Positions 50,757 through 60,692 of a stretch of DNA of 64,000 nt are shown here, in pieces. The notes below the pieces were generated by a model, which saw only the letters and a program-made list of their open reading frames with translations, did not search any database and was not told where the DNA came from. Where the stretch lies: NCBI RefSeq assembly GCF_000876015.1, contig NZ_BBQM01000031.1:1-64000 (forward strand), given 5' to 3'. A program made the translations under genes and the position numbers. Numbering within the stretch: position 1 is the stretch's first letter; each line of letters starts with the position of its first letter. Source of the stretch: Cupriavidus basilensis. Its GTDB lineage: Bacteria > Pseudomonadota > Gammaproteobacteria > Burkholderiales > Burkholderiaceae.

Positions 50757-51681
50757 GCTCAATCGAAAGACGGTGCTGCTGGCAAAAATCGAGACGACGC
50801 CGGGCACCGATGCCGTTCCGACCGGCGCCGCCAATGCCATCCTGGCGCGCTCGTGCACCGTGCAACCGCTGGTGGCGGAGAACGTGCCGCGCAATCTCAT
50901 CCGGGCCTATTTCGGCAACAGCGAGCAGATCCCGGTGGGCATTCACAGCGAGCTCGACTGCGAGGTCGAACTGGCCGGCGCCGGCGCGGCCGGTACGGCA
51001 CCGGCCTGGGGGCCGCTCATGCGTGCGTGCGGCATGTCCGAAACCGTCACAGCGGCCACGGATGTCAAATACGCGCCCGTGACTGGCACCAACGAGACGG
51101 TGAGCATCTACGCCTACATCGACGGCCTGCTGCACAAGCTGGTCGGCTGTAAGGGTACGGTGGCCTTCGACATCACCGCCAAGCAGGTCCCGGTGATGCG
51201 TTTCAAGTTCATCGGTACGTTCGCGCCGGTGACGGATGCGGGTAATCCGGCGGGCGTGGACTACTCGAAATTCCAGCGGCCGGCCGCGGTCAACAAGACC
51301 AATACGGCAACCTGGTCCATCTCCGGCTATACGGGCCCGTTGCAGGCGCTGCAGATCGATCTGGCGAATACCCTGGTCTGGCGCTCGTTGGTCGCCTACG
51401 AGGGCGTCGAGCAGACCGATCGCCAGCCGACCGGCAGCATCAACATGGAGCTCACCACGGTGGCCAGCAAGGACTGGTGGTCGACCGTGCGCGACGTGGT
51501 GCTGGGCGCGCTGTCGATCACGCACGGTACGGTGGCCGGCAACATCGTCAAGATCGACGCTCCCAAGGTGCAGATGTCGAACCTGGCATACGCCGACCAG
51601 GACGGCGTTGCGATGATGACCTCCAACCTCACCATCAATCCGAACGTGGGCAACGACGAGCTGCTGATTACGGTCAAGTAG
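50749..51681 (+). CDS. Major tail tube protein
   Basis: The 310-residue protein has the tail-tube pattern: LLAKIETTPGTDAVPT at the N-terminus and MRFKFIGTFAPVTDA in the middle, beta-rich throughout. It lies ahead of the tail chaperone genes as gpV does. GAGGAGAATC precedes the ATG. Confidence 0.88.
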   Translation: MAKLNRKTVLLAKIETTPGTDAVPTGAANAILARSCTVQPLVAENVPRNLIRAYFGNSEQIPVGIHSELDCEVELAGAGAAGTAPAWGPLMRACGMSETVTAATDVKYAPVTGTNETVSIYAYIDGLLHKLVGCKGTVAFDITAKQVPVMRFKFIGTFAPVTDAGNPAGVDYSKFQRPAAVNKTNTATWSISGYTGPLQALQIDLANTLVWRSLVAYEGVEQTDRQPTGSINMELTTVASKDWWSTVRDVVLGALSITHGTVAGNIVKIDAPKVQMSNLAYADQDGVAMMTSNLTINPNVGNDELLITVK

Positions 51682-51713
51682 CCGGCTGCGGCCTTGCCGC
51701 TGCACAACCCGTG

Positions 51714-51735
51714 AGGCCCGCCGTCGAGCGGGCCT
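51714..51735 (+). other. Hairpin between tail tube and chaperone genes
   Basis: AGGCCCGC/GCGGGCCT with a 6-base loop. It lacks a clear T run, so a terminator role is less certain than for the other late hairpins. Confidence 0.5.
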
Positions 51736-51761
51736 CCGTCATTTCCAGGAGAACCACCCCA

Positions 51762-52109
51762 ATGGCATTCAAGCTCACCACCACGCCGACCTTCGGCGCG
51801 CGCGTCACCGTCGAGACCCTCAACGAGAGGGGCGTCATCGAGAAATCGCAATTCCTGGCGATTTTCACCCGCTACACCGTGACCCAGCTCGAGGAGCTCA
51901 AAGCACGTTGGCTGTCCGAGGGCAAGGATGATCCCTGCTGGCTCGCGCGTCAGGTCCTGGTCGGCTGGAAAGAGCTGGTAGCCGACGACGGCACCGTGGC
52001 CGAGTTCAACGAAGAGAACAAGGCCGTGCTGCTGCAGATCCCGCCGGCTGTCGCCGCGTTGCAGGCAGCGTTCTGGGACAACGTCATCACCTCGCGCGCA
52101 AAAAACTGA
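51762..52109 (+). CDS. Tail assembly chaperone gpG-like
   Basis: The 115-residue protein (MAFKLTTTPTFGARVTVETL...) precedes the tape measure gene, the gpG position. It ends at TGA directly after the slippery heptamer A AAA AAC, so part of translation should shift into the T extension. Confidence 0.82.
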   Translation: MAFKLTTTPTFGARVTVETLNERGVIEKSQFLAIFTRYTVTQLEELKARWLSEGKDDPCWLARQVLVGWKELVADDGTVAEFNEENKAVLLQIPPAVAALQAAFWDNVITSRAKN

Positions 52110-52492
52110 TCGAGGCCGCGCGGCATTGGGCCGGCGCGCGCGAAACCGACTTCGAGGCGGACGCCGATGTGGCCGACGCGCTGGAGGCGATGGGTGCGCC
52201 GGCGGAGGTGGTGGCAGCAGCGCGGGCCCGGGGCAGTGGCGAGGATTTTTTCTACCACGACGACACCCGGGAGGCGGTGCTGTTTTTCCTCGACCTGTGG
52301 AGCCAGTGGAACCACGTTGGCACGATGGCCGGTGTGGTGCGCACCGGCCTCAACTACCCAGCCGTGGAGAGTGCCATGCGCCTCAGCGGCATCGGTGGAA
52401 AGAGCCGCGCGGCCTTGTTCGCAGATCTCCAGTTGATGGAGAGTGCGGCGCTCAAAGTCTTCCTGGAGGAAGCCGAGAGACGCCGCCGATGA
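51762..52492 (+). CDS. Tail assembly chaperone gpGT, made by -1 frameshift
   Basis: A -1 shift at A AAA AAC (52100-52106) joins the G frame to the downstream frame that encodes RHWAGARETDFEADADVADA and the DUF1799-type domain DDTREAVLFFLDLWSQWNH, ending at 52492; the fusion is 243 residues. A GC-rich hairpin-capable stretch follows the slip site. In lambda GT recruits the tape measure protein during tail assembly. Confidence 0.82.
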
Positions 52493-52496
52493 CCAC

Positions 52497-52520
52497 AACA
52501 CCCGCTTCGGCGGGTGTTTT
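52497..52520 (+). terminator. Terminator-like hairpin before the tape measure gene
   Basis: AACACCCGC/GCGGGTGTT with a TTCG tetraloop and T-rich tail, between gpGT and the tape measure gene. It could tune expression of the long downstream gene. Confidence 0.7.
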
Positions 52521-52539
52521 CATTTGAAGGGAGGGGCCT

Positions 52540-55500
52540 GTGTCCGATCTCGGGAACATGGTTGTCCGGTTGCGTGCTGACCTGGCCGAATACAAACAGG
52601 ATATGGCCGGTGGCGCCGCCGTCGCGGTGCAAACCGGGGCCAAGATCGAGGGCGCCATGCAGGGCGCCGCGACACGAGCGGAGCAGAGCGCCGCGATCGT
52701 GGCGCGCAGCTCGGAGCGCCTGGCCGGCTCGATGAACCGGGCCGTGGAATCCACCGGCGCGCTGAACCGCCAGTTTGATGGTCTTCTGCGCACGCTCGGC
52801 GGCATCGGGCTCGGTCTCACCATCAGCGAGATGGTCAGCCTGTCGGATGCCTCCACCAATCTGGCGGCGCGCATCGGCCTGGTGTCGTCCTCGGCCGCGG
52901 CGGCGACGCAAACGCAGGCTGCGCTGTACGACATCGCGCAGCGCACGCGCCAGCAGTGGGAAGGGGTGACGCAGACCTACTCCTACCTCGCCAAGGCGGG
53001 CCAGGAGCTGGGCGTCAGCCAGGAAAAAATCTTGCGCGTGACCGAGAATACCTCCAAGGCCATTGCGCTCAGCGGCGGGGCTGCGGAAACGACCCAGGCT
53101 GCCCTGGTGCAGTTTTCGCAGGGCCTCGCCAGCGGCACGCTCCGCGGCGAAGAGCTCAATTCGGTGCTCGAGCAGGCGCCGCGCCTGGCGCAGGCATTGG
53201 CTGACGGCCTGGGCGTCTCCATCGGGGAGCTGCGCAAGCTGGGCGAAGAGGGCAAGCTGGTACCGGCGCAACTGCTGGATGCGCTCGACAAGGCCGGCAA
53301 GCAACTGCGCGCGGAGTTCGCCTCGATGCCGCTGACGGTCGAGCAGTCGTTCACCCAACTGCAGAACGCGCTCATGAAGCGCATCTCGGACATGAACGAG
53401 GCCTCGGGCGTGTTCCGCAAGCTGGCGGATGGCGTTTCCTTCCTGGCCATGAATCTGGACTACGTGACGGCGGCGCTCACCGGCCTTACCGCCGCCAAGG
53501 CGGCAGATTGGGCGCTGAATGCGGCGTCTTCGTTCGCGCGCAAGGCCGATGCAGCCATGCTGTCGGCAGCAGCGACCCGGCAGGAGACCACCGCTACGCT
53601 GCTGGCGATCGAGGCCGAGGTTGCCCGCACCGCGGCGCGCACGGCGGACATGACGGCGAGCTCGGCGGCTATCGGTGTGGCGCGTACTGAGCAGACGGCC
53701 CGTTTGGCCAGTGCCAATGCGTCGCTGCAAGCCGCTGAGGCGACGCTTGCCGCGGCCACGGCCGCCGGCGCGCTGTCCGGTGCCCTGCGGCTAGTGCGCG
53801 AGGCCGACCTACAGGCGACCGCGGCAACGGCGGCGCGCTCGGCGGCGCTGGCGGAGCTGGCCGTCCTGGGTCAGCAGCAAGTGCGCGTGAACCTTGAGGT
53901 GGCCGCCGCCACCGAGGCCAATGCAGCGGCCCAGCGCTCGCTGGCAACTGCCCAGGCGGCGGGCGCTGGTGGTGCCGGCATCGCCGCTCGGGCCCTGGGC
54001 CTGCTGGGCGGCCCGCTGGGGGCGGTGGTGACTGTGCTGGGCCTCGGTGTCACGGCGTGGGAGATCTACTCGGCCAGGCAGCGCGATGCCGCGCGCGAAG
54101 CGGCGGATTCGTCGGGCAAGCAGGCGGCCGTCAGCGTTCAGACGACGCAGCAGATCATTGACGATCTGAACAAGCAGATTGCCAAGTACCGGGAGCGCAA
54201 CGAAGTGCGCGACGGCACGCCGGCGGCCGATACGGCGAGGCTGGTCGACCAGAAGCAGCGCTTGGCGGACCTGCACACGCGGAATGCTGCCATCACGCCG
54301 GAGCAACGCGCTGCCAACCCCTATAACCCGGATCTGCTGGATGAAGCGCGGCTCGAGAACGCCATCGTCGAGGCGGAGACAGCCATGCGCGCGGAGCGCG
54401 TGCGCAAGCTTCAGGCGGAAAACGAAAAGTTCGATCAGCAGCTCAAGGGCATCAACGAGAACTACGAGAAATACATCACCACGCAGAAGGGCTTGCTGGC
54501 CGAGGGTGCCATCAGCCTCTCTACCTACGTCGATCGTGTCAAGGTGGCCTATGACAAGTGGGCCGGCGGCTCCAAGGACGCGGAGACGGCCAATAAGGCC
54601 TTCCAGAACATGCTGGGCGGCCAGATGGCGTCGATCGAGCAGCAAAGCAAGCTGCGCGAAGACACGCTCAAGCGCGAGCTGGCCAACATCGACCGCCTGC
54701 GCAAGACCGGGCAGATCACGGAGAGCGAGGCGCTGCAGAGTAGCTACGATGCACGCGAGACGGCCCTGCAGGGCGAGATTGCGCAGGCCAAGCAGCTCGA
54801 GGACCTGGCCGCCGGCAAGAAAGAGCTGGCGGCACGCGAGAAGTACCACGGCGAGCGCGTGCGCCTCGAGGCGGAGCTCGCGGCGTTGGACCAGGAGCGC
54901 GTCAACGCGCTCAAGGACCAGACCGAGCAGCTCTACCGTGCCCAGGCGGACAGCGACCAGAAGACGCTGATGGGCATCGAGCAGCGCATCGTGGCCGTGA
55001 AGGACGAAACGCTGCTGTACGGGCGCCTGCCGTCGGTGATCGAGTCGGTGACGGTCGCTCGCCTCCAGGAGCGGCGGGAGGCCATTGCCATGCTCGACCC
55101 CATGAGCGACCAGCTCAAGGCGCTCGATGCGGAGATCGACGCGCGCAAGCGCCTGCAGGAGGCGCTGTCGGCCAAAGAGACCACCGAGGCCCGCTATGAC
55201 CTGGCCAAGAAAACCGAGGAGGAATGGAAGCGGCTCTCCAACGAGCTGGGACAGGGCCTGACCGATTCCCTGTTCCGCGCCTTTGAATCGGGCAAGGATT
55301 TCGGCCGCACCTTCCTGGACGGCCTCAAGAACCTGGCCAAGACCACCCTGCTGCGCATTCCTATCCAGTACGTGCAGAACGGCATCCTGAGTGCCTTTGG
55401 CCTGGGTGGGGGCAGCGGTGGCGCCGGCGGGGCCATTCAAAGCGCGGCGGACCTCTACGGCATGGTCGACAAGATCAAGACGGGCTACGGCCTGGTGTCG

Positions 55501-57372
55501 GCCTGGCTGGGCGGTGGCGGTAGCGCGGCAACCGGCGCCACGTTCGGCGGGACCGGCTTCCTGGCTGGTGGCCTGTTCGGGGCCGGCACCGGCGCTTCGA
55601 TCTATGGCGCTGGTGCCGCCGGCGTGGCCTATGGTGCGAATGCCGGCCTGTCGCTGTACGGAGCGGGTACCGCCCTGTCGCTGTCGGGCAGCACGGCCGG
55701 CCTCGGCGCAATGGCCGGCTCCGCTGGCGCCAGCGCCGGCGGCATCGGTGCCGGCATCAGCGGTGCGATGGCCGCGGTGCCGGTGGCCGGCTGGGTGGCG
55801 GCGGGGATGGCGGCGGCAGATGCCTTGTTCGCCAAAGGGTGGGACTACAAGAAAGTGGACATGAACACCCTCGGCAAGGTCTACGGGGCAGCCACGTTCG
55901 GCGCGGACAGCCTGCTGCGCAGTGTCGGCGTCAGCGATCGCTTGGCCAACGTGCTTTCCGGTGCCTCGACCATCACGGCGCTGTTCGGCCGCAAGAAGCC
56001 GGAAGTGCAGGCCGCCGGCATCGTGGGCGACTTCACCGCCGACGGGTTCAGCGGTCAGCAGTTCGTGGACTGGAAGGCCAAGGGTGGCTTGTTCCGCAGC
56101 GACAAGAAATGGACCGACTACTCGGCGCTGGACGACCAGCAATCTGCTGTGTTTGGTGGCGCCGCCAAGGGTTCGCTGGCGTTCTATGAGAATCTGGACA
56201 AGCTCGCGGGCGGTGCAGGCCTGCAAGACCGACTCGGCTCGTTCCGCTACAGCGTGCGAGCGGATCTGCGCTCGCAGGACCAGGTGGACCAGCTGCTCAA
56301 GGACATGTCGAACTCGATGGGCAGCCAGCTGCTGCCGCAGCTCGAGGCGCTCCGTCAGGGCGAGGAATCGGTGTCCGATGCGGCGCAGCGTTTGACCGAT
56401 GTCTACACTTCCACCAATACGGTGGCGTCCGTCCTTGGCAAGACCACCGAACAGGCCTTTGGTGGGGTGGGCCTGGCCACGGCCAAGCTGCGGCAGAACC
56501 TGGTCGACCTGGGCGGCGGGCTGGACACGTTCAACGCCAAGGTGGCCGACTACTACGCCGGCTATTTCTCCGACGAGGAGAAGATCACCAGGTTGCGCAG
56601 CCAGCTCTCCGACAGCTTCAAGGATCTTGGGCTCGCCATGCCGGAGACCCGCGCGGGCTTCCGGGCCTTGGTCGAATCGCTGGACCTGAGCACGGACAAC
56701 GGCCAGCAGCTGTTCGTGGCGATGATGAACCTGGCGCCGTCCTTCGGCCAGGTGGCGGATGCCACGGCGGCGGCGGAGGCCGCCACCAAGGCATTCGGCG
56801 ACCAGGTGAAGCAGTTTCAGGACCAGCTGCTACTGGGCAACCTCTCGACGCTCACGCCCGAGCAGCAGTATGCGGAGGCGAAGCGCCGCTATGACGAAAC
56901 ATCGGCCAAGGCAATGGGCGGTGATGCTGATGCTCGGTCGCAGTGGTCGCAGATCGCGCAGGCCTTCCTGGAAGCATCGCGGGCCTACTACGCGAGCGGC
57001 GGCCAGTATACCGACGACTTCAACAAGGTCCAGGGTTTCAGGCCGGACGGCTCGCACGCGAACGGCCTGGCCTACGTGCCTTTCGACGGGTACATGGCGG
57101 AGCTGCACAAGGGCGAGCGGGTGCTGACCCGGGAGGAAAACGCGCGGTTCAGCAAGCCGGCGGACTGGTCCGGTTTCGGTCGGGGCGGCGCGCCGGCGAT
57201 GACGGCGGAAATCAAAGCGCTGCGTGCTGAGGTTCAGGCGCTGCGCGAAGACAACCGCCAGCTCGCCGCCGCGCGCATGCAGCAGGCCCAGGACAACCAC
57301 CAGGAGGCCGTCACGGTGGCCGGCCGCCAAAGCCGGCGGCTGGACGATATTTCCAACAACATCAAGCCATGA
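52540..57372 (+). CDS. Tail tape measure protein
   Basis: The 1610-residue protein sets tail length. It has long helical and coiled-coil stretches, an early LGGIGLGLTISEMVSLSDA tape-measure domain, a hydrophobic membrane-inserting region (about 480-510 and 960-1100, Gly/Ala-rich) and helical C-terminus. The start is the GTG at 52540 after GAAGGGAGGGG. A tail of about 250 nm would be expected from the usual length ratio. Confidence 0.93.
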   Translation: MSDLGNMVVRLRADLAEYKQDMAGGAAVAVQTGAKIEGAMQGAATRAEQSAAIVARSSERLAGSMNRAVESTGALNRQFDGLLRTLGGIGLGLTISEMVSLSDASTNLAARIGLVSSSAAAATQTQAALYDIAQRTRQQWEGVTQTYSYLAKAGQELGVSQEKILRVTENTSKAIALSGGAAETTQAALVQFSQGLASGTLRGEELNSVLEQAPRLAQALADGLGVSIGELRKLGEEGKLVPAQLLDALDKAGKQLRAEFASMPLTVEQSFTQLQNALMKRISDMNEASGVFRKLADGVSFLAMNLDYVTAALTGLTAAKAADWALNAASSFARKADAAMLSAAATRQETTATLLAIEAEVARTAARTADMTASSAAIGVARTEQTARLASANASLQAAEATLAAATAAGALSGALRLVREADLQATAATAARSAALAELAVLGQQQVRVNLEVAAATEANAAAQRSLATAQAAGAGGAGIAARALGLLGGPLGAVVTVLGLGVTAWEIYSARQRDAAREAADSSGKQAAVSVQTTQQIIDDLNKQIAKYRERNEVRDGTPAADTARLVDQKQRLADLHTRNAAITPEQRAANPYNPDLLDEARLENAIVEAETAMRAERVRKLQAENEKFDQQLKGINENYEKYITTQKGLLAEGAISLSTYVDRVKVAYDKWAGGSKDAETANKAFQNMLGGQMASIEQQSKLREDTLKRELANIDRLRKTGQITESEALQSSYDARETALQGEIAQAKQLEDLAAGKKELAAREKYHGERVRLEAELAALDQERVNALKDQTEQLYRAQADSDQKTLMGIEQRIVAVKDETLLYGRLPSVIESVTVARLQERREAIAMLDPMSDQLKALDAEIDARKRLQEALSAKETTEARYDLAKKTEEEWKRLSNELGQGLTDSLFRAFESGKDFGRTFLDGLKNLAKTTLLRIPIQYVQNGILSAFGLGGGSGGAGGAIQSAADLYGMVDKIKTGYGLVSAWLGGGGSAATGATFGGTGFLAGGLFGAGTGASIYGAGAAGVAYGANAGLSLYGAGTALSLSGSTAGLGAMAGSAGASAGGIGAGISGAMAAVPVAGWVAAGMAAADALFAKGWDYKKVDMNTLGKVYGAATFGADSLLRSVGVSDRLANVLSGASTITALFGRKKPEVQAAGIVGDFTADGFSGQQFVDWKAKGGLFRSDKKWTDYSALDDQQSAVFGGAAKGSLAFYENLDKLAGGAGLQDRLGSFRYSVRADLRSQDQVDQLLKDMSNSMGSQLLPQLEALRQGEESVSDAAQRLTDVYTSTNTVASVLGKTTEQAFGGVGLATAKLRQNLVDLGGGLDTFNAKVADYYAGYFSDEEKITRLRSQLSDSFKDLGLAMPETRAGFRALVESLDLSTDNGQQLFVAMMNLAPSFGQVADATAAAEAATKAFGDQVKQFQDQLLLGNLSTLTPEQQYAEAKRRYDETSAKAMGGDADARSQWSQIAQAFLEASRAYYASGGQYTDDFNKVQGFRPDGSHANGLAYVPFDGYMAELHKGERVLTREENARFSKPADWSGFGRGGAPAMTAEIKALRAEVQALREDNRQLAAARMQQAQDNHQEAVTVAGRQSRRLDDISNNIKP

Positions 57373-58853
57373 CCATTGCAATTGAGGTGACTGCCTGGCG
57401 GATCTCGGCCGCGGCGGTGGAGACCTTGCGCTTTGCAAGCGAGGGCTTCACCACGCGGCCGACTGATACGCCGGCCAATGCGTACTTCGACGGCCGCCTG
57501 CAGGAGCAGCCGCGGCTGGGCCGGTCGCTGTTCGACCGCGCCACTACCTACGGCGCGTCGCGCGCCTCGGTCGGGCAGATTCGCCTTCTGAATCCCGATG
57601 GCGCGCTCGATCTGCTGGCCACCGACTACGCCGTCGACGGCCGGCCCTTCGTCGTGAAGGTCGGGCAGCTCGGCACGCCGGTGGCCACCTGGTCGACGGT
57701 GATGTCCGGTCTGCTCGATGACGTTGCCGCGGAGGACGGCGTTGTCAATCTGAAGGTGCGCGACCGCCTGGCCTTCCTGGGCAAGCCGCTGGACCGGCCC
57801 AAATACGCGGGCAGCAACGTGCTGCCCGACGGTGTGGAGGGCACGAAAGACGACCTCAAGGACCAGTACAAGCCGCGCATCTATGGCGCGGTGCTGAACG
57901 TGCCCACGAAGGCGGTCAACACGTCCAAGCTCGTCTATCAAGTCTCCGACCAGGCCTGCGCCGTGAGCGCGGTCTATGACAACGGCGTGGGGCTGGCTCG
58001 CGGCGCCGACTACGCCGACCAGACGGCGCTGCTGGCTACCGCGCCGGCGGCCGGCACGTTTCGCTGCTGGCAGGGCCTGTTCCGGCTCGGCTCCGCGCCG
58101 GCGGGCCAGGTGACAGCGGATGCGGCCACGGTCGAGCAGCGCGCGGGTGCGCTGCTCCAGCAGGTCGCGCTCGACGCGGGCATCCCCGCCGCCGACATCG
58201 AGGGCGCAGACGTGGCGGCGCTGAACGCGGCCAACGCGGCGGCGGTCGGGGTGTGGGTGGACGGCGAGACGAATGGGCAGGCGGTGATGGATACGCTCGC
58301 CAATGCCATCGGCGCCTGGTACGGCTTCGACCGGCTCAACCGCCTGCGCATGGGGCGCCTCACGCAGCCGGCGGGCGTGCCGGTTGCACGCTGGCCGGCG
58401 GATGCCGTGACCAGCCTGGTGTTGCGCGAGGCGGGCGTGCCCAACTGGCGCACCGTGGTGCGGTACGCACGGAACTACACCGTCCAGGCCCAGCCCGCCG
58501 GCAGCGTGTCGCAGGCACGCAAGGCCTTCCTTGCCGAGGAATACCGGCAGGCGGCCGTCGAGGTGCCCGCAGTCAAAACGCCGTGGCCCTCCTCGGAAGA
58601 GCTGTCGTTCGATACGGCCTTGATCGCGGAGGCTGATGCGGTGGCGGAGGCCAACAGGCGCAGCGCGCTGTATAGCGTGCGGCGCATGCTGGTTGACGCC
58701 GACGTGCCGCTGTCGGAGCTGGCCGCCGTCGACCTGGGTGCGGTCGTGATGCTGGACGGCGCCAGATACGTGGCGCCCGGGCGGCTGCTGTGCGTGATCG
58801 CGCTGGATGCCGGTGTCGATAACGACACCGTGAAACTGACATTGTGGGGGTAG
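57369..58853 (+). CDS. Tail tip protein, unassigned
   Basis: The 494-residue beta-rich protein follows the tape measure gene (ATGA overlap) and replaces the lambda M-L-K-I-J genes. It contains RLGRSLFDRATTYGASRASVG and a repeated AVD/VVM pattern. By position it is a distal tail or hub component. Family not named with confidence. Confidence 0.75.
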   Translation: MTIAIEVTAWRISAAAVETLRFASEGFTTRPTDTPANAYFDGRLQEQPRLGRSLFDRATTYGASRASVGQIRLLNPDGALDLLATDYAVDGRPFVVKVGQLGTPVATWSTVMSGLLDDVAAEDGVVNLKVRDRLAFLGKPLDRPKYAGSNVLPDGVEGTKDDLKDQYKPRIYGAVLNVPTKAVNTSKLVYQVSDQACAVSAVYDNGVGLARGADYADQTALLATAPAAGTFRCWQGLFRLGSAPAGQVTADAATVEQRAGALLQQVALDAGIPAADIEGADVAALNAANAAAVGVWVDGETNGQAVMDTLANAIGAWYGFDRLNRLRMGRLTQPAGVPVARWPADAVTSLVLREAGVPNWRTVVRYARNYTVQAQPAGSVSQARKAFLAEEYRQAAVEVPAVKTPWPSSEELSFDTALIAEADAVAEANRRSALYSVRRMLVDADVPLSELAAVDLGAVVMLDGARYVAPGRLLCVIALDAGVDNDTVKLTLWG

Positions 58854-58854
58854 G

Positions 58855-59784
58855 GTGGCCAACGTTCTTCTTGCGCATCCCAACATCGCCGATACCGGCA
58901 CGCTGAGCGGCGGGGCCTGGCAGGTCAGCCGCGACAACCTGAAAGACCGGCGCCTGTCGCGCGTGGCGCGCACGGCAACGGCAGCCAAGGCCGACACGCA
59001 ATTCACGCTGGACCTCGGTCGCAGTCGACTGATGACGGTGATTGCCATCGTTCGGCACAACGTCTCGACCTCCGGTAAGTGGCGTGTGCGTCTGGCCACC
59101 GATCCGGGCTTTGCCGCGCCGGTCTACGACAACGCGGTGACGGTGCCGCTGGACGGGTCGCCTTCGCTGCAGATGGATTTCCTCACGCAGACCTTTATGG
59201 CGTGGGAGCCAGACTGGCAACTGGCATGGCCAACGCTGTTCCCGACCAGCGTGCTCGAGTGGGAAGATGACAATTTCTGGACCGGCAGCATCACCGAGGA
59301 GGAGCGCAGGGAATATCCCTCGTTGCTGCTGGCCATTTTGCCGAAGCCGACCGCGGGCCGGTATGTCCGGGTGGAGATCGATGACGAAACGAACCCGGAC
59401 GGCTATGTCGAGTTCGGCCGCATATTCGTCGGCAGTGCCTGGCAGCCCCTTTACAACGCCAACTATGGCGCGTCGATCGCCTGGGAGACCGATACCGGGA
59501 TGCAGCGTGCGCTGTCCGGTACGCCGTATTTCGATCACAAGGCGGGCCGGCGCGTGACGCGCTTTGATCTCGGTTTCCTGACCCGGGATGAGGCCCTTGG
59601 CCGCATGTTCGAGATCCAGCGCAAGGCCGGCATCGACGGCGAGATCCTTCTGGTGTGGGACAGGGACGACGCGATCAATCTGATGCGGCAGTCGTATCTC
59701 GGCCGCCATCGCCAGCTCGGGCCCATCACACGGGCCTTTGTCGGTAACTTCAGCAACGCATTTGAAATCGAGGAGCTCACCTGA
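58855..59784 (+). CDS. Tail tip protein, unassigned
   Basis: The 309-residue protein (MANVLLAHPNIADTGTLSGG...) has discoidin-like beta-sandwich features near residues 40-190 (FTLDLGRSRLMTVIAIVRHN). It starts with GTG at 58855, one base after the previous stop, and its own stop overlaps the next ATG. Probably a baseplate component. Confidence 0.72.
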   Translation: MANVLLAHPNIADTGTLSGGAWQVSRDNLKDRRLSRVARTATAAKADTQFTLDLGRSRLMTVIAIVRHNVSTSGKWRVRLATDPGFAAPVYDNAVTVPLDGSPSLQMDFLTQTFMAWEPDWQLAWPTLFPTSVLEWEDDNFWTGSITEEERREYPSLLLAILPKPTAGRYVRVEIDDETNPDGYVEFGRIFVGSAWQPLYNANYGASIAWETDTGMQRALSGTPYFDHKAGRRVTRFDLGFLTRDEALGRMFEIQRKAGIDGEILLVWDRDDAINLMRQSYLGRHRQLGPITRAFVGNFSNAFEIEELT

Positions 59785-60692
59785 TGACCAGCGTAACTTT
59801 CACGCCGGACGTTGGCGGCGATGGCATCACCATCGACGACAGCGATAACCCCTCCACGGGCCTGGCCAACGGTGGCCACCGCACGCGGTTCATGATCGCG
59901 CTGCAGCAGTTCCTCAAGCTCACCATCTGGGTCAAGACCACCGCGCAGGCGGTGCTGGGCTATCGGGATGCCGCCGCGACTTCGGCGGCCAGCGCGCAGG
60001 CCTTTGCCGCTGCCGCGCAGGCAGCAGCCGGCGCGCCATCCTATGCAGGCAAGGCGAACTATGTGTTTGCTGTGAACGCCAGTGCCACCGGGGTGGGTTG
60101 GACGGACACTCCTGTTCTCACGTCGGTGACTGCTCGCGTGGGAGTGCTATCGGGTGCCAGCCCGCAACTGCGTATGGACGATACCGCTCAGGCGGGGGCA
60201 TTGGGGCTGTTCGATCTGCGCAACACGGGAGGCAGCTGGGCCTTGGTGCGTAACACGGCCGCAGCGCGGGATTTTTCCACGGCGACAAGCGAGTACATCG
60301 TCAGCGGCGCAGGCCGGCATTTGTTCGGGGGTGTTGCCGATGACGGTGCCACGAAATACCAGCTCACCGGCGACATCAGGGTCACGGGTGTGTTGACCGC
60401 AACCAACGTTACCGCTCCTTCCGACATCACGCTAAAGACTGACCTTGAGGCGCTGGTCGGGGTGCTGTCCATGCTGAAGCGCTTGCGCGTCGTGCGCCAC
60501 GGCTGGAAGGGTGACGAGAGCGGGCGCAAGGACATAGGGGTCATTGCGCAGGACCTGCTCATGGATCTGCCGGAGCTGGTGGTGGTGGGGCCAGACGGAA
60601 AGCTCTCAGTCAACTACCCCAAGCTATCGGCAGTGCTGCTTGCGGCGATTCAGGAGCAGGACCTCCGGCTGACCGCGCTGGAGTCCCGGTAA
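59784..60692 (+). CDS. Tail fibre with C-terminal S74 chaperone-type domain
   Basis: The 302-residue protein ends in a peptidase-S74-like intramolecular chaperone: SDITLKTDLEALVG, LRVVRHGWK, GVIAQDLLMDLPELVVVG, VNYPKLSAVLLAAIQEQ. Such domains trimerise fibres and then cut themselves off at the Ser of the SD motif. The upstream part holds an Ala-rich coiled coil (about 65-90) and a beta-rich shaft. Confidence 0.83.
   Translation: MTSVTFTPDVGGDGITIDDSDNPSTGLANGGHRTRFMIALQQFLKLTIWVKTTAQAVLGYRDAAATSAASAQAFAAAAQAAAGAPSYAGKANYVFAVNASATGVGWTDTPVLTSVTARVGVLSGASPQLRMDDTAQAGALGLFDLRNTGGSWALVRNTAAARDFSTATSEYIVSGAGRHLFGGVADDGATKYQLTGDIRVTGVLTATNVTAPSDITLKTDLEALVGVLSMLKRLRVVRHGWKGDESGRKDIGVIAQDLLMDLPELVVVGPDGKLSVNYPKLSAVLLAAIQEQDLRLTALESR

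Noticed and set aside
53809..56226. Long minus-strand frame opposite the tape measure gene
   Set aside because: Shadow frame of a certain gene.
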